64,000 nucleotides of DNA from Blastomyces gilchristii SLH14081 (lineage: Eukaryota; Ascomycota; Eurotiomycetes; Onygenales; Ajellomycetaceae): contig NW_003101678.1 of the NCBI RefSeq assembly GCF_000003855.2, positions 3,158,484-3,222,483 of the forward strand, read 5' to 3'. The translations under genes were made by a program, and so were the position numbers. Position 1 is the stretch's first letter; every line of letters starts with the position of its first letter. Shown one piece after another: positions 47,952-60,308 of this stretch. The notes under the pieces are model-generated. The model saw nothing but the letters and a program-made list of their open reading frames with translations, was not told the origin of the DNA and made no database searches.

Positions 47952-48713
47952 CTAATATTGCGGACCAGAGTAATTGGCGTAGATTTGGGACTTTCGCAGA
48001 TGGACAGGTGTCTGGCCCTTGGGGGTATCGGGGATTTCTTTCTTTAGACCCTATAAGCGCGAGTAAATGTCAGCAATCGATATCCCGGTTTGTGCTCTAT
48101 CCTCTTTGCCTCTCTGTTTGGGGCAGGAATGCAACACATACAAGCTTCTCAAACACGCAAGTATTTAGTGCGTTCTCAGCCCTCCGACATTGCCATAGGT
48201 GATGGTTATTCTGTTCTAGACATTCAAAATGCGTCTTGAATTGCTCGAGGCAGTTTTCGTTGATATCCTTGATGCTAGACGACAAAATCAAGAGAGCAAA
48301 TTAGTCAACATACAACAAAAATCCTCCCTCATGTCCACGCAAATACGTACACACTAGCCGCGCAACGGGTAACCTTCCGACCTTCCCTCAGACAGTCCAG
48401 CTCGCCCTTCCCGTTGGACTCCGTCTTGCACTTCATGTAATCGTCATTGTATGCCTTGCAGCGGTCGCCGATGAAGTACGCCGCGCTCATCAATGGGGCA
48501 GACGTGGCCCCGATCTCTTTGACCTTGGGGATGTCATCGGGCATGGGGGTTGTGTCGATGAGCACATGTTGGTTGAACCTATATTTATAAAGAAAGGAAG
48601 CGAATGAAATGGTTAGCCCTGCTATATTCGGGAACACTGAGGGAGTACTTCTGGCGGGCGCCCGGGTAAAGCCGCAATTGAGAGACGTACTGAGCTCCGC
48701 GGCTCCCAGACAT
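47952..48713 (-). CDS. NDUFA8: Complex I subunit NDUFA8 (20-21 kDa, CHCH protein)
   Basis: Four exons (48713-48691, 48578-48351, 48274-48142, 48050-47952) give 160 aa. Four CX9C motifs are seen: C-K-A-Y-N-D-D-Y-M-K-C, C-L-R-E-G-R-K-V-T-R-C, C-L-E-Q-F-K-T-H-F-E-C and C-R-R-A-E-N-A-L-N-T-C, i.e. two CHCH hairpins. The N-terminus M-S-G-S-R-G-A-Q-F-N and the start of exon 4 (G-L-K-K-E-I-P-D-T-P) fit the fungal family. The protein is an accessory subunit of NADH:ubiquinone oxidoreductase on the intermembrane-space face, imported and oxidised by Mia40/Erv1. The seven-codon first exon sets the start. Confidence 0.93.
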
Positions 48714-49673
48714 GGTGGCAGACTATGTGCCGTGCACGATTGGGGCTTTTGAGAATGGATGCGGGAGTGCGGGGAGGAATTGGAGGTTTGAATCGGCGGA
48801 GTTGAGCATTGGGGATGCTGCGATGCTTTTGGCGGCTGGAGCTAAGCGGCTGTTTGTCGGTCGGGTTATTGATATCCCGACCCCGAGGTACTGTGTTATA
48901 AGTTAATCCATCGACCATCCTGATAGATATAAAACATCTATATTTTGTAGTAGATGCATCGTAACTAATTATTGCCAAATCGCTATATTTGGCTGTGTCT
49001 TGTATATATATATATGCCCCACGGAAGTGGGAAATTGAATTGAATAGATTGCTGCTTCATGTTTGGTTCGCAGTTACAACCTTTCAAAGGAACATGTTAA
49101 TCAGGGGTAGCTGCGGCTATCCTCCACGCGTTGTTGACAGAGTTTCTACCCTGGCAACCTCTTTCGTTATTCTCTTCCTTTCACCGGTGGTCATTTGTCC
49201 TGTCACTTTAAACTGTTACGCATCTAGACTGCTAGAATATATATTCACTAAGGGGTGATAGAGAAGACACCTTCTCCCAACATCAAGACATCCTGGGTCA
49301 AGGGGCTTCCGTTCCTTTTCCTGTTGGGGACTTTCCCACAAGTCAGACCATAGATGCTGGAAGAATATTTAACGGAATATTTTATTCCACTCGACCTACT
49401 CTTTCACTCTGTTATACCTTTTGGCCTCGATTCATGACAGTGTTGCTGTCACTTGGACTCGTCAATGGAGCGTTTTCTACACTTCGAACAAGATAAAATG
49501 GCGCAGTGAGATATCAACTCCCGTCCAATGGATATTTCATATGTACTAATGTAAAGCAAGATACGAACTGCGTGCCGCAAGAGGTAGGCGAATTCATTCA
49601 TACCGTTAGAATTTGACTTTACCGCAGCTATATCTACTGGGTTCGTTGGACTCTGTCTGACTTTCTCGTATAG
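48714..49673. other. Intergenic, possible 5' exon(s) of the next gene
   Basis: No firm gene. An ATG at 49465 opens a 41-bp stretch (M-E-R-F-L-H-F-E-Q) ending at a GTGAGA donor, which could be a first exon of the downstream gene, but its phase does not fit the acceptor at 49673. Confidence 0.4.
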
Positions 49674-51949
49674 GGAGGTTGAATCTGGAGGACCAACTGG
49701 CAACGCCCCGGTCAACCAACCCTGTGAGACATCAAAATATCGGAACGGCTCCCCATCAACAAGGAATACCAAACAACGGTAAAATGACCAGGTTTTTTTT
49801 AGAAGCCAAAGACTGATTAGTTGATATAGGACCATTGAATCACCGTGGTGATTCCTCAGCGCCAGGGCATAGAGGTGCAAGGGGTGGGATGCATGGAGGT
49901 AGGGGTACTCCTGTCTGGGTTCGAGGCCGCGGCGCCTATCGTCCATCTCGAGCCAATTTTGATCACGCCAGAGGTTCAAATCACAGGCAGTACCCAAGCG
50001 CTCGGCCGGTTGATAATAGCGATAGCCTCCAACCCAATGGTAGGCTGTCATCCATTGTGCGAGAACAGATACATGGTACATTTTACTGATTGCTCGTCGT
50101 CATACATAAAGCCAGAAAGAAGGAGGACCATTTTGCCAAAATCTCGCGTTACGTCAAAGCTAAGGAGATACGCAATGATATTAACGAAAAACGCCAGTTG
50201 ATGATTGAACAATATAGACAGAAGCCCGATCCCTCAATCAAAATTCCAGAGACGGTATAGTTTTCTATGTTTTTTATTTCGTCCTATATTGGCAGAGGGC
50301 TAATAGGTTGATGTCTCCCGTAGATGTTATTCCTTTGGCCAGATGATGAGCTTCCACTGGAGATGGCCCTTGGCAAAGACTTGGAAGCTCTGGATCCAAT
50401 CCGTGCGGAATTTGGCTATTATATCTATCTGTATGATGAATCTCCAGACGGCCAGAAATACATCCGGGTCGACGGCGGTGACCACGGGAAAATTATCGAG
50501 ATTGTCCAGCGGCTTCGCGCGAAGTGGGCTAATCTTCTCGCTGAAACAAGCGTTAAGACTAAACTATATCTTGTTCAAGCACCTACAGTTGACATCTTTA
50601 AAGCAGAAGTAGGCTTAATGAAATGTCGCCAGCCTGGTAGTCAGAACATCCAGGCGACTCCTTTTCTTTATGGAGCCAAATGGGACGACGCTGAGCTTGA
50701 ACAGTGCCATCAGCTTCGTAAAAAGAACGAGCAACGTCTGCGTAATGCGGTGGACCAGTCCCTTGACGGTTTGCGGTTTCTTGCGGGTCATGTCCGGATG
50801 CGTATAAATTTCGGGAAATTTGTACTCGAGAATTACAGAGTTCCCCCGAATTCGAAAGAGCTGTATTCTTTTGAGGAATTTCGAAGTATGCTTTTTTATG
50901 CTGGAACAAAAGGTCGCCTAATTCCTGGGTATGTATCCTGGGGAATGAATGTTTGAGGAAGCTTATGCTAATCTCGCATCATGCATCTTTAAGGCTCGGT
51001 TTCAAAAGCGCTGACGGTGACCTAATGACTCGATGCTCACAAGCTTCAGACCTTCTTGCGCCGTTCGACCCACAGATAGAGTCTCTAGAAAACAATAAAC
51101 CGCACTATGCGGTAAATATTGAATTTGAAGGCGCTAATAATGCACTGCTTCGTTTGGAGGTTGAATTCGAATCATCTCGTTATCGACCAAACCTTTTTGA
51201 GATATCGCATCGACGTTGGCTAAAGCCTCAAAGTGATGATGGGCTTGGAGAAAAGCGACCGCCGCTTCAGATTGGGGTTATCGACTTTGAAAGGTCTGTG
51301 TCTCTTGAAACAATTAGTCAGATATAGAATGTTATCCTAATGCCCTACGAACAGGTCCGACTGGCAGCTGGAAATCAAAGCTTTGGATTTCCAGGAACAA
51401 TCTAACATTGAGCAGTCTCTAAAAAGCTTTGATCACTCTATCCAATTCAAGAGAGGTCCCACCGATGGACTTCGTGGTACCGCAGTGCAGCGTGTGACGT
51501 TCTCCAACATTGCGACTGTTTCCAAAATCACGGAAAAGTCAGCACTTAGATATCGTCTCAAGGGTACTAAATACATCTTCGAGCTTGCACGGTACGATAC
51601 ATATCATCGTGCCATCCGCCCAGGTCCGCCGTCCATCGGTGATGGCAACAAAATGAACCAAACAGCCGAAACAACATGGGGTGCCTCCATTTTCCGCCAA
51701 GAATGGGATAACATGTTGGGACAGAATGGGAGTTTCCGAGTTGGGCAAACCGCCGACTGGAGTGCAAGTCTCAATACTTTTTTCCCTTGTCTGTCTGACG
51801 AGGATTCAACGGATGTCAACACTGGATTTCATCAGTTTATCGACTTGGTGAACAAGGTTGCGAAGCTTTTGACCCCTGAGAGAAAGAGCGAAGTTGTTGA
51901 GCGGGCTGAAACCACTCCTTGCGGAAACATCAAACCAGTTATCATGTAG
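49674..51949 (+). CDS. Conserved fungal protein with RGG-rich N-terminus, 5' end unresolved
   Basis: Probable exons: about 49674-49778, 49830-50039, 50112-50254, 50324-50928, 50994-51293 and 51355-51949. The last five keep phase. The N-terminal part is Gly/Arg-rich (H-R-G-A-R-G-G-M-H-G-G-R-G) and low complexity. The body includes W-P-D-D-E-L-P-L-E and a block Y-I-R-V-D-G-G-D-H-G-K-I-I-E-I-V-Q-R-L with GxxG-like texture resembling a KH fold. It ends V-I-M. The layout resembles the fungal DUF7905 family as I recall it; no function is known. RNA binding is inference from RGG plus KH-like texture. The intron at 50040 could instead start at 50076 (36 bp, less likely). Confidence 0.7.
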
Positions 51950-52625
51950 AATGCGCCGAAGAAGTTCTAGGCCCAAGTTGCTAGTTCGTGAAGCAATTTG
52001 ATTGCCCGTCACTGACCTAATGAAATGGATGAAGGAGCGCAATCCACAGGTTGTTGATGGTAATAGTTGCTTCTAATAAACATCAAAACAGATATTTTTA
52101 CTTTGGTGGATGATACTTGGTTCCTCCTTCACAGGTTTTACTTTCTTTTCCCCCCTTCCCCTTACGAATTCATAAATTGTTGCCTAGTAGAATCAAACCG
52201 GGTTTTTGGCTTCACCATGTCTGCATTAATGAGTATGGAGATAGGGTCTGGAGTGCGTTTTAGTTATCAAGATTGTTTTTACTTTTCATGAGTGGGTTTT
52301 ATTCATTTATGAGAATAGAACACCCGGTTAAGTTAACAAATGGTATGATCGTCCTGCCTTCATCGTAGCGTGTCTTGCCAAAACTTTAGTTCCCACTTGG
52401 AAAAGAAATTTCCCTCCCAGCTGCTTCTCATCCTATCCTATCGTAGGTGAGGAAAACGACACGACCTAGCTTTGACACTCTTGCCAAGGGCAAAGTGGAA
52501 ATTGAAACCACAGTGATGTAAGAATTCTATTTGCCAAATATACTCATCAACCACATCCTGGTATATGATAGTCACAGGGTGGAGCTCACGTTGGCATCAA
52601 CATTGGAACGGTATACTATGCCGAA
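51950..52625. other. Convergent 3' region, no gene recognised
   Basis: Lies between the plus-strand RGG protein and minus-strand prefoldin 5. Short frames only; T-rich. Confidence 0.5.
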
Positions 52626-53542
52626 TTACGCATCACCACCGCTTCCTACGCCAGAGGGCCCTGCTGTGGCTTCACTAAGGAGTTTCTGACGGAGGACTGT
52701 TCGAGACGGTGTTAGACACGGGTCAGATGGAAACATCGTGGTTCTCTAAAGAAGAAGGGTAAATGGAGACGCACCGTCCTCGATAACTCGTAGATTTTGG
52801 CTCTTCCCTTGAACGACCTTTTCCAACTCTCGTAGGTTCGTACCTAGCTCCTCGACCTTGGCATTGTAAAATGCAATTGCCTTTGATGTCGTCTACATTT
52901 TGGAACCAAACAGTTAGCTTTATTGTTGGCTCATACGTAAAGTGGTCTTTCTGCCCGCCGGGTACACCGCACCACACTCACCAAGCAGCGTAAAACTCCT
53001 AGGAAAGTAATAAAAGATATATGAGAGGGAAAAACACAAAACAAACCTTCTCGACATAAAACCCCGTCCCGACATCTACAATCACATTTTTCCTATCCGC
53101 TAATGTCCCCTTGACATACAGCGAGTTCGTCAACGGAACCAGAATCTCATCACTCTTCCCCGCGGTACCACCGCTTTTATTGTCCCCGCTGGCGCCCGCG
53201 CCGCTAGGGCCTGCTACTCCGTCATTTATCGAGCGGATACAATCGCGGAACTTCAACTGTGCGTTTCGTAGCTTTGTGTGCGAACTTGTGAGGTGTTCTA
53301 GCTCTGAGCTGAGACGAGATTGGAGGGAGCGGAGTTGCGGGGCGGAGAGGGTCGCGAGGTCGACTAAGGGAGGTTTGGTATTTAAGTTAGTTTGGTTGGA
53401 ATTTGAGAGGGAAATTAAGGGATTGCCTTTTCTTTTGGATTGGGGTAGATTTTTTTGGGCGGGGTGTTGGGTGGTGGGATGACGAACTTGTCCCCGGAGG
53501 AGCTTCGCCCGACTCTTGTTTTGCGGAAGGTTGTGAGGACAT
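52626..53542 (-). CDS. GIM5: Prefoldin subunit 5 (alpha type)
   Basis: Four exons (53542-53488, 53363-53047, 52892-52775, 52696-52626) give 186 aa. The N-terminal helix (L-R-S-L-Q-S-R-L-S-S-E-L-E-H-L) leads into the beta-hairpin core I-L-V-P-L-T-N-S-L-Y-V-K-G-T-L, then V-D-V-G-T-G-F-Y-V-E-K-T-T, and the second helix A-K-V-E-E-L-G-T-N-L-R-E-L-E-K. This is the alpha-prefoldin plan of two coiled-coil helices with a double hairpin. The GimC complex hands unfolded actin and tubulin to CCT in the cytosol. A Gly/Ser-rich insert (G-P-S-G-A-G-A-S-G-D-N-K) between helix and core is longer than in yeast Gim5. Confidence 0.9.
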
Positions 53543-53859
53543 TGTCCTTCGCCTGCTTTTGTAGAGGGCTAGAGGAGGAGCGAGAGATTAACGGGAAAGA
53601 GACGGTCGATTAATTGATTTTGGCGGTATAGGGTGCTTGGAATGCATGGGTGGGTGGAAGAAGTTATTATTTTGTTGATGTGGTTTGGGGCTGTGGAGAG
53701 ATGTTGACATCATGGGAGCAAATTAACTAGTCGCGAAAAAAGCGATGATAAAATGGAGCTATAAATACATAACGAAGTTCCACTGCGCCCCTAAATTAAC
53801 ACCCGCTATATAATACATTCTAGATAAATATTACTAGAAAAGAGAAAATTAATCCCCCT
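53543..53859. other. Intergenic: prefoldin promoter and ProRS 3' end
   Basis: 317 bp with no gene. Confidence 0.5.
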
Positions 53860-56098
53860 CTAGAGTCTATCAAGCAGTGATTTAGTAAACGGATGCAAAT
53901 CTTGCAGCGATACCGTCTCCCGGAGATTGTTTAGGCGTCGGCACTGGACTTCCAGTTTGTTCTCGGTCTTCCACGATTTCCCGATGACGATTATTACAGG
54001 ATATCCTATTAAATCAGCGTCTCTAAGCTTCCACGGAATATTCCTATCTCTATCATCAACTATCGCATCAACGGCACCGATTTGCCTTCCATTTATATCG
54101 TCGTAAACCCTTTCAGCTTCCCCTTCCAGTCCTTTATCCGGGATGATTATGACCTCGAAAGGAGCAATTGCTCTCGGCCAGTTAAGCCCTTTGGAATCGG
54201 CCAGAGTGTCTGCAACCGCAGATATCATCCGTGAAACACCAATTCCGTGACATCCCATTTCAAGCGGAACCGAAAGAGTACTGGTATCGTCCGTTTTCGA
54301 GCCATCCTTCAACAACGTTAAAGGTACAGCCACGGAAGCGTTCAACACTTTGCTATATCGGGTCCCCAGATGGAAGGTATGTGCCAGTTCAATGGCAGTG
54401 TGGGTTTGGACCGTATGTTCACCGCACTTGGAACATCGGTCTCCAGCCACAGCGCTAATGCAGTCGAGTTTTTTATCGGTACCAGGGTGATGGTGCAACG
54501 ATGAGAATCGTACCTTCAGTTGTTCTAAAACCTCCTTGCTGTGCCCAGCGGGGAGTGGAGGGCGATCGTAAACACGCACACGGTGGTCATAAATATCCAA
54601 AATGGTAGGCTCATTTAATTGAGCTGTAGACGCTTGTTTGCCTTCTTTGGTGATAGCTTGCCATTTTGTCATTGGACTGGTGACGCTTGTGTCGAGATCT
54701 ACCCCTGCTGAGCGAGCAATTGTTCTCACAGCATGGGAATTGATATGTCGCTCCACTGGCTCGGAGCCCCCGCCCTTTATTAGATACTTCGGATAGAATA
54801 CCCTTATGAGAGTATTTCCATCCTTTGAGATGCCCATCCACATGTCGGTTGAGATCGCTGGGGCTTGCTGTTCCTCTAGTCCAGCAGATAATTTATCTAG
54901 ATTGGGATTTGCAGGCGGTGTAAGGTCTTCGTATGCTTTCCCATCGGAAAGCTCTTCGTTGTATACATTGCCACAGCTAGAACAGCTAATAATCGTGTCC
55001 TCGCCTTTGGGATTTGGGAGATGAAACTCATGACTTAAACTTCCTCCCATGTTGCCGGAGTCTGCAGTAGCGATCATGTAAGGTATCCTAAGCTCATCAA
55101 AAAGTCGTATGTAGGCCTTTTTGACAGCACTATAAGTTTTTATTGCTGTCTCGGGACTGTAGTCAAAAGTATAAAGATCCTTCATGATAAACTCTCTACC
55201 TCGAAGTAACCCCTGCCGCGGCCTTGGCTCATCTCGATACTTCCTACCTATAAATTGAATAAACATATATTAGCAGTAGGTGATGATTTAACATTGGGAA
55301 ACACCTACTGATCTGGTACACTCGTAATGGAAGGTCCCTATAAGAGTTCACGGCACCTGCTACAAGCGAAGTAATTTCTTCCTCATGGGTTGGAGCAAGA
55401 AGAAACCGGGCCTCTTTTCTATCTTGGAATTTAAAGAACTAACGCTCAAATTTATCAGTCAGGTATCAAGGGTCGGTTTTTGGTATTGCACAATACCTCT
55501 GAATCTTTTTTCAGCCGACCGGATTTTTCCCACAAGGCTTGTGACGATATAGAAGATAGAGATAGCTTCGATGCCCCTATTTAAAGTTGTCAGCAAATGA
55601 ACTGTCAATCATTGGACAAGTTAGAGATCTCACCAAGCGTGCGCATGTGTTTATCCACCAGACGTTCGAGTTTCTCCTGCACCCGAAGCCCGAGAGGGAG
55701 CATATGAAATACCCCTGAATAGGCCTGTCAAAGGGGTAAATGAGAGAAATTCGCAACCTCAATGATGCCAAATCTCACCTGGCGGAGAAAGCCACCCTGA
55801 ATCAATAAATAGTTTGCATCTACGAGAGAAATGTTTAGTCTATGTCACCAAAAAGTCAACGGGAGTCATAAACATACCATGACTGCCGGGTTTTTTGGCT
55901 ATTCCTCCCGTTGGGGTCCAGAAGGCCGAAAGCCTACTTCTCCCATCACTCTATAGCTAATTAGCTTGACAGGGAGGTTCAAAGACACTGAACGATTCTT
56001 ATTCGACATACATAAAATCTACGTTTGTGAAATTGCAAGCATGATGTGGAAACGCGCCGAGAGTGAGGTCCGACTCTTGAAAAAAATATCTTGTTCAT
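53860..56098 (-). CDS. Mitochondrial prolyl-tRNA synthetase, bacterial type
   Basis: Seven exons (56098-56012, 55950-55878, 55819-55779, 55724-55634, 55576-55497, 55438-55309, 55247-53860) give 629 aa. The leader M-N-K-I-F-F-S-R-V-G-P-H-S-R-R is basic and lacks acid residues, a mitochondrial presequence. Class II features: L-L-I-Q-G-G-F-L-R-Q and H-M-L-P-L-G-L-R-V; A-P-T-H-E-E-E-I-T; motif 2 as R-D-E-P-R-P-R-Q-G-L-L-R then R-E-F-I-M-K-D; an insertion with a C-S-S-C site; motif 3 M-G-C-H-G-I-G-V-S-R. A C-terminal anticodon-binding domain follows (E-V-I-I-I-P; V-D-D-R-D). It charges mitochondrial tRNA-Pro. The start was fixed by the phase-0 GTATGT donor of exon 1. Confidence 0.93.
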
Positions 56099-56404
56099 AG
56101 GACTGGATTTAACGAACGTCTCAATATTACAAATTCATGACATGAGCATGTATAGAAAAAGAACCGAAAAGGAAACCGATCGAGATAGAAGCCAATTTTT
56201 ATCGTTCGTCCAAGGCTTCTTGAAGCTCTCCCGATTATGTCTCGCAGAAAAATTGAATGGCCCGTGCTTTGCTGTCGGGTTTCGGAAAGAGTTTTTCCGG
56301 AGGCCGGTAACTATCAAAAAAAAAAAATTTAGTCTTTGGAAAATATACAGAAGAGAAGGAGATACCATAGTAATTCTGTGCGCTATTCAGCCACAGCATT
56401 CACA
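56099..56404. promoter_or_regulatory. Divergent promoter between mitochondrial ProRS and NOC1
   Basis: 306 bp between two opposed start codons, with an A12 run (about 56,316-56,328). No factor site is assigned. A shared upstream region for two translation-related genes is suggestive of joint control, but this is inference. Confidence 0.6.
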
Positions 56405-59400
56405 ATGGGGAAGCCAAAGACAAAAGGCAGACGATTCTCTGCAAATGAGGTACCGATCGCAGCTGCGGAAAAGCCTGCTAACTCCTCTACTACCAATACG
56501 GATTCACTTCCAGACTTGTCTACGGGCGTCCTAGCCAACCTAACGAAACGCATTGAACAAGGTTTACAAGACCAGAAATCCCAGCCGCGAAAGGAGCCAA
56601 AGGCGACCGCGAGTGAATTGAAAAAGAAGAAAGATGCTCGTCCGCAATTCGAACGTAAACCCGACAACAAAAAGGGGAAAAAGCGGGACAGGAACGGGGA
56701 AGTTATAGCCCCTCGAGTAAGCGCGAAGGGAAAACCTGGGTCCAAACTTGACGAAGGAGGGGCCCACGGAAGCGCATTAGAAAATGAAATATACTCGATC
56801 GGCGGAACTAAGGAGGACTACGATCTCCTTGCTAGCATCGATTCAGATTCGGAAATGGAAGTCTTTGAGGATACGCCAAACAAACAAAATGGGAAATCAG
56901 TTAATGAGAACACTCTACGCAAGGATCTAGAAAAAATGCTGGGCGCAGATAATCCATCCCCAGCGCCAAAACCTACAGCTAAAAAGGCTAACGTTGCGGA
57001 TCCTATTCACCTTGCTCCCAAGCCGGCAAAGGAAACCAAGCCACCAAAGGATATCCAGCCTTCAATAGAAACCCCAACGCAAAATACTCTGAAGAAGAAA
57101 TCGAATCCGAACCAGGAGGAGGTCTCCGGTTCGAAAAAGCTAACACAGCAGCATAGTGCACGATCATCCAATTTGGTTAGTTTTACTGCGCATACGTCTC
57201 CAATCTGGCTCAGAACTAATCTGACCATAGGTTATCGACCCTCGTCCCGATTGGTATTCCATACCACTGCCTGAAATATCTCTAGAATCACCGAAGAGTA
57301 GCGGTGTCGCCCGACACATCTTAGATCGTGTCCAAGAATATGCTACAACGCTACTTAACTCGGAAAACCAAGCCTTTGCAACATCGCAGCAGTCGTCCTC
57401 ATCCTACAAGTTTTATTCCACTATCGTTTCTTCCGGAACTTTGAGTGATAAAATCTCAGCGTTAACACTGGCGGTGCAAGAGTCACCTCTCCACAATGTA
57501 AAAGCATTGGAGAATCTTATTGCGCTTGCTAAAAAGAGAAGTCGAGCGCAAGCTGTTGAGGTTCTCAGATCCCTCAAAGATCTATTTGCCCAAGGCACCC
57601 TTCTCCCGAGTGATCGCAGACTAAAATCACTGGCCAATCACTCGGCGTTGCTCGCTGCGTTCGAAGATGTTCCTGGTAACTGGACTGCTTCAAATCCCTT
57701 GCCCAAGGGTTTGGACCGGAGCCACCTCATTGTGTGGGCCTTCGAGGACTTTCTGAAGGAGCAATACTTCGAGGTACTGAAAATCCTCGAAATTTGGTGT
57801 AATGATGAAATCGAATTTTCGCGATCCAAAGCAGTAAGCTATGTTTACGAGCTCTTAAAAGAAAAGCCAGAACAGGAGTCCAATTTGTTGCGCCTCCTGG
57901 TCAATAAACTTGGTGATCCAAACAAAAAGATCGCTTCGCGGGCGTCTTATCTTCTACTACAGCTTGAACAGTCCCACCCTTTGATGAAACCAATCATAAT
58001 CTCAGCGGTCGAATCAGACATTCTTTTCCGACCAGGCCAAAGCCAGCATGCAAAGTATTATGCAATAATCACCCTCAACCAGACAGTCTTGAGAAGTGGC
58101 GAAGAGGATGTTGCGTCAAAGCTCCTCGATATATATTTTGGTCTTTTCGTTGCTCTGCTGAAGCCGACCAAGGATTCCGCAGGCAACTCGGAACATAAAC
58201 ATGGGAGACACGATGCAAAATCTAAAAAGCGACGTGGAGGCGCCGCAGTTCCAAAAGGACAGGCTCAGGAAACTGAGTTGCGCGAGAAGTTGATTGCGGG
58301 CGTTTTGACTGGCGTCAATCGAGCTTATCCGTTCACCAGCTCTGATGTCGAAAAGTAAGGATATCCGCCAGCCTGTTATCTTTGATCAATGATGCTAACC
58401 ATTCTTTTTTTTTTACTGGCAGGCTTTCGAAGCATATTGATACTTTATTCCGTATCACCCATTCCTCGAACTTCAACACTAGCATCCAAGCGTTGATGCT
58501 TATCCAGCAGCTATCGTCTTCTCACCAAGTGTCGTTGGACCGATTTTATCGAACCCTCTATGAGTCCCTACTCGACCCCCGAATATCCTCCTCGTCAAAG
58601 CAGTCGTTGTACCTAAATCTCTTATATAAATCTCTAAAGACTGACTTGAATGTCAGGAGAGTTAAGGCTTTCGTAAAACGACTGGTTCAAATCCTATCAC
58701 TACATCACCCATCTTTCATTTGTGGCGTGTTCTATTTGATAAGGGAGCTGGAGAAGGTTTTTATAAATCTCTCCACGCTCATGGACGAACAAGAAAACAT
58801 CGAAGACGACGACGAGGAGATTTTTAGAGATGTTCCGGAGGATGGAGAGCAGACCGCGGAGCAAGCGCCGGAGCAGACCGAGAAGAAAAATGAAAATCGA
58901 TATGACCCTCGTAAAAGAGACCCCGAACATAGCAATGCTGATAGAAGTTGTCTCTGGGAACTGGTAAGTATCCCTCCCTTCCCTGCCTCGAGCTCCTTGA
59001 CGATTGTCATTAATAATCAAATATAGCTTCCCTACGTTTCTCACTTTCATCCCTCCGTTTCCGTTAACGCTTCTCATCTACTGCACCACGAACCTATGTC
59101 TGGCAAGCCTGATCTTTCTATTCACACTCTTACACACTTCTTGGACCGATTTGTCTACCGTAATCCCAAGGCGGCTCCCAGTATGCGTGGGGCTTCCATT
59201 ATGCAGCCGCTCGCTGGAGGCGACAATAGAGGCTTACTAGTCACATCTGGAGGAATGGGCAAGGCGCAGGAACCAGTTAATAGGGAAGAGTTCTGGAAAA
59301 GGGAAAGTGACAAAGTTGCTGCTGAAGATGTATTCTTCCACGAGTACTTCAATCGCATGGATAAGGATAATGTGCGCAAACTGAAGTCGAAGAAGAAGAC

Positions 59401-59950
59401 TGGTGCCCGGGATAAGGATGGGGCTGAGAGTTATGATGAATCAGAGATTTGGAAGGCTCTTGTTCAGTCTCGACCCGAGCTTGAGGGCGATGGTGAGAGT
59501 GACGATGATATCGACGTCGATGATTTGGCATCCGCCATGGGTGATGATGAAGATGAGCTTGATGATCTTGATATGGATGATATGGAAAGTGGCGATGATG
59601 ACGAGGATGAGGAAGGGGTAATTTTCAATGATGAGAGTGATGAGTCAGGGGTTGGGGTAGAGCAAGATAAAGGGCATGCAGCGGAGGAAATCGACGGTTT
59701 CGAGGGCTTTGGGGATGAGGATGCATTCGATATGGATGTCTCAGACGAAGATGCATTCCGGGACAGTGATGACGATGTGCCTTCTGACCTGGACAATGGG
59801 GTTGAAGAGCTACTCGCTGAAGCCTCGCCCAAAGGAGGCAAATCTACGAGTAGACAGAAAAGGAGGAAACTCAAACACTTGCCCCTTTTCGCGTCTGCGG
59901 ATGATTATGCTGCATTGTTGGCGGATGATGGCCTAGACGATGGCATGTGA
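56405..59950 (+). CDS. NOC1: Noc1/Mak21 ribosome biogenesis factor
   Basis: Four exons (56405-57175, 57231-58354, 58423-58963, 59027-59950) give 1,119 aa (yeast Mak21 is 1,025). The Lys-rich N-terminus begins M-G-K-P-K-T-K-G-R-R-F. A helical-repeat middle includes L-V-N-K-L-G-D-P-N-K-K-I-A-S-R-A. The CBF/MAK21 domain includes L-D-P-R-I-S-S-S-S-K-Q, F-L-Y-x-type turns and L-P-Y-V-S-H-F-H-P-S-V, then H-E-P-M-S-G-K-P-D-L-S. Acidic Asp/Glu runs and a basic C-terminal patch (S-R-Q-K-R-R-K-L-K-H) are consistent with nucleolar action. Noc1-Noc2 acts in early 60S pre-ribosome assembly and export. An upstream in-frame ATG (56336) is less likely because M-G-K-P-K matches the family start. Confidence 0.93.
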
Positions 59951-60308
59951 TCGTTATCCTTGGGTGAGGTATGCATGTTCGGTGGTTGGCATATTTTTGA
60001 TAGAGCCTCGAAATTTGAAGCTATTTTTATGATTTGCATTACTTTTAATATATTCGTAGCTACGTAGTCCAATTTTTGCAGAAACGTACATATACTATCA
60101 GCGACGGAGATTTGACACCCTAATTTCGAATTTCCCGTTTTGAGGTATCAAGCCCCATTCTTTGTGATCGAACCACCCAACAACATGTTTTGAACAAGGC
60201 GGGAATAGTAATAAACTTGCAGTAGCGCCTCCTAGAATAATATTCATCACATATCAATCATAAAATGTCGAATGAAACCAGAAAAGGAGAATTACTTTCC
60301 ACGATTTA
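59951..60308. other. Convergent 3' region between NOC1 and LanC-like gene
   Basis: 358 bp with no gene. Confidence 0.55.

Noticed and set aside
49449..50081. 210-aa minus-strand open frame overlapping the RGG gene
   Set aside because: Opposite the RGG-coding exon, no recognisable domain, and the plus-strand gene is supported by phase-consistent introns.
52975..53046. Extra small exon (E-F-Y-A-A) in prefoldin 5
   Set aside because: It breaks phase. Direct splicing from 53047 to 52892 keeps frame and restores the family motif Y-V-E-K-T-T.
59464..59874. 136-aa Ser-rich minus-strand frame within NOC1
   Set aside because: Mirror of the Asp/Glu-rich coding tract; pure compositional artefact.
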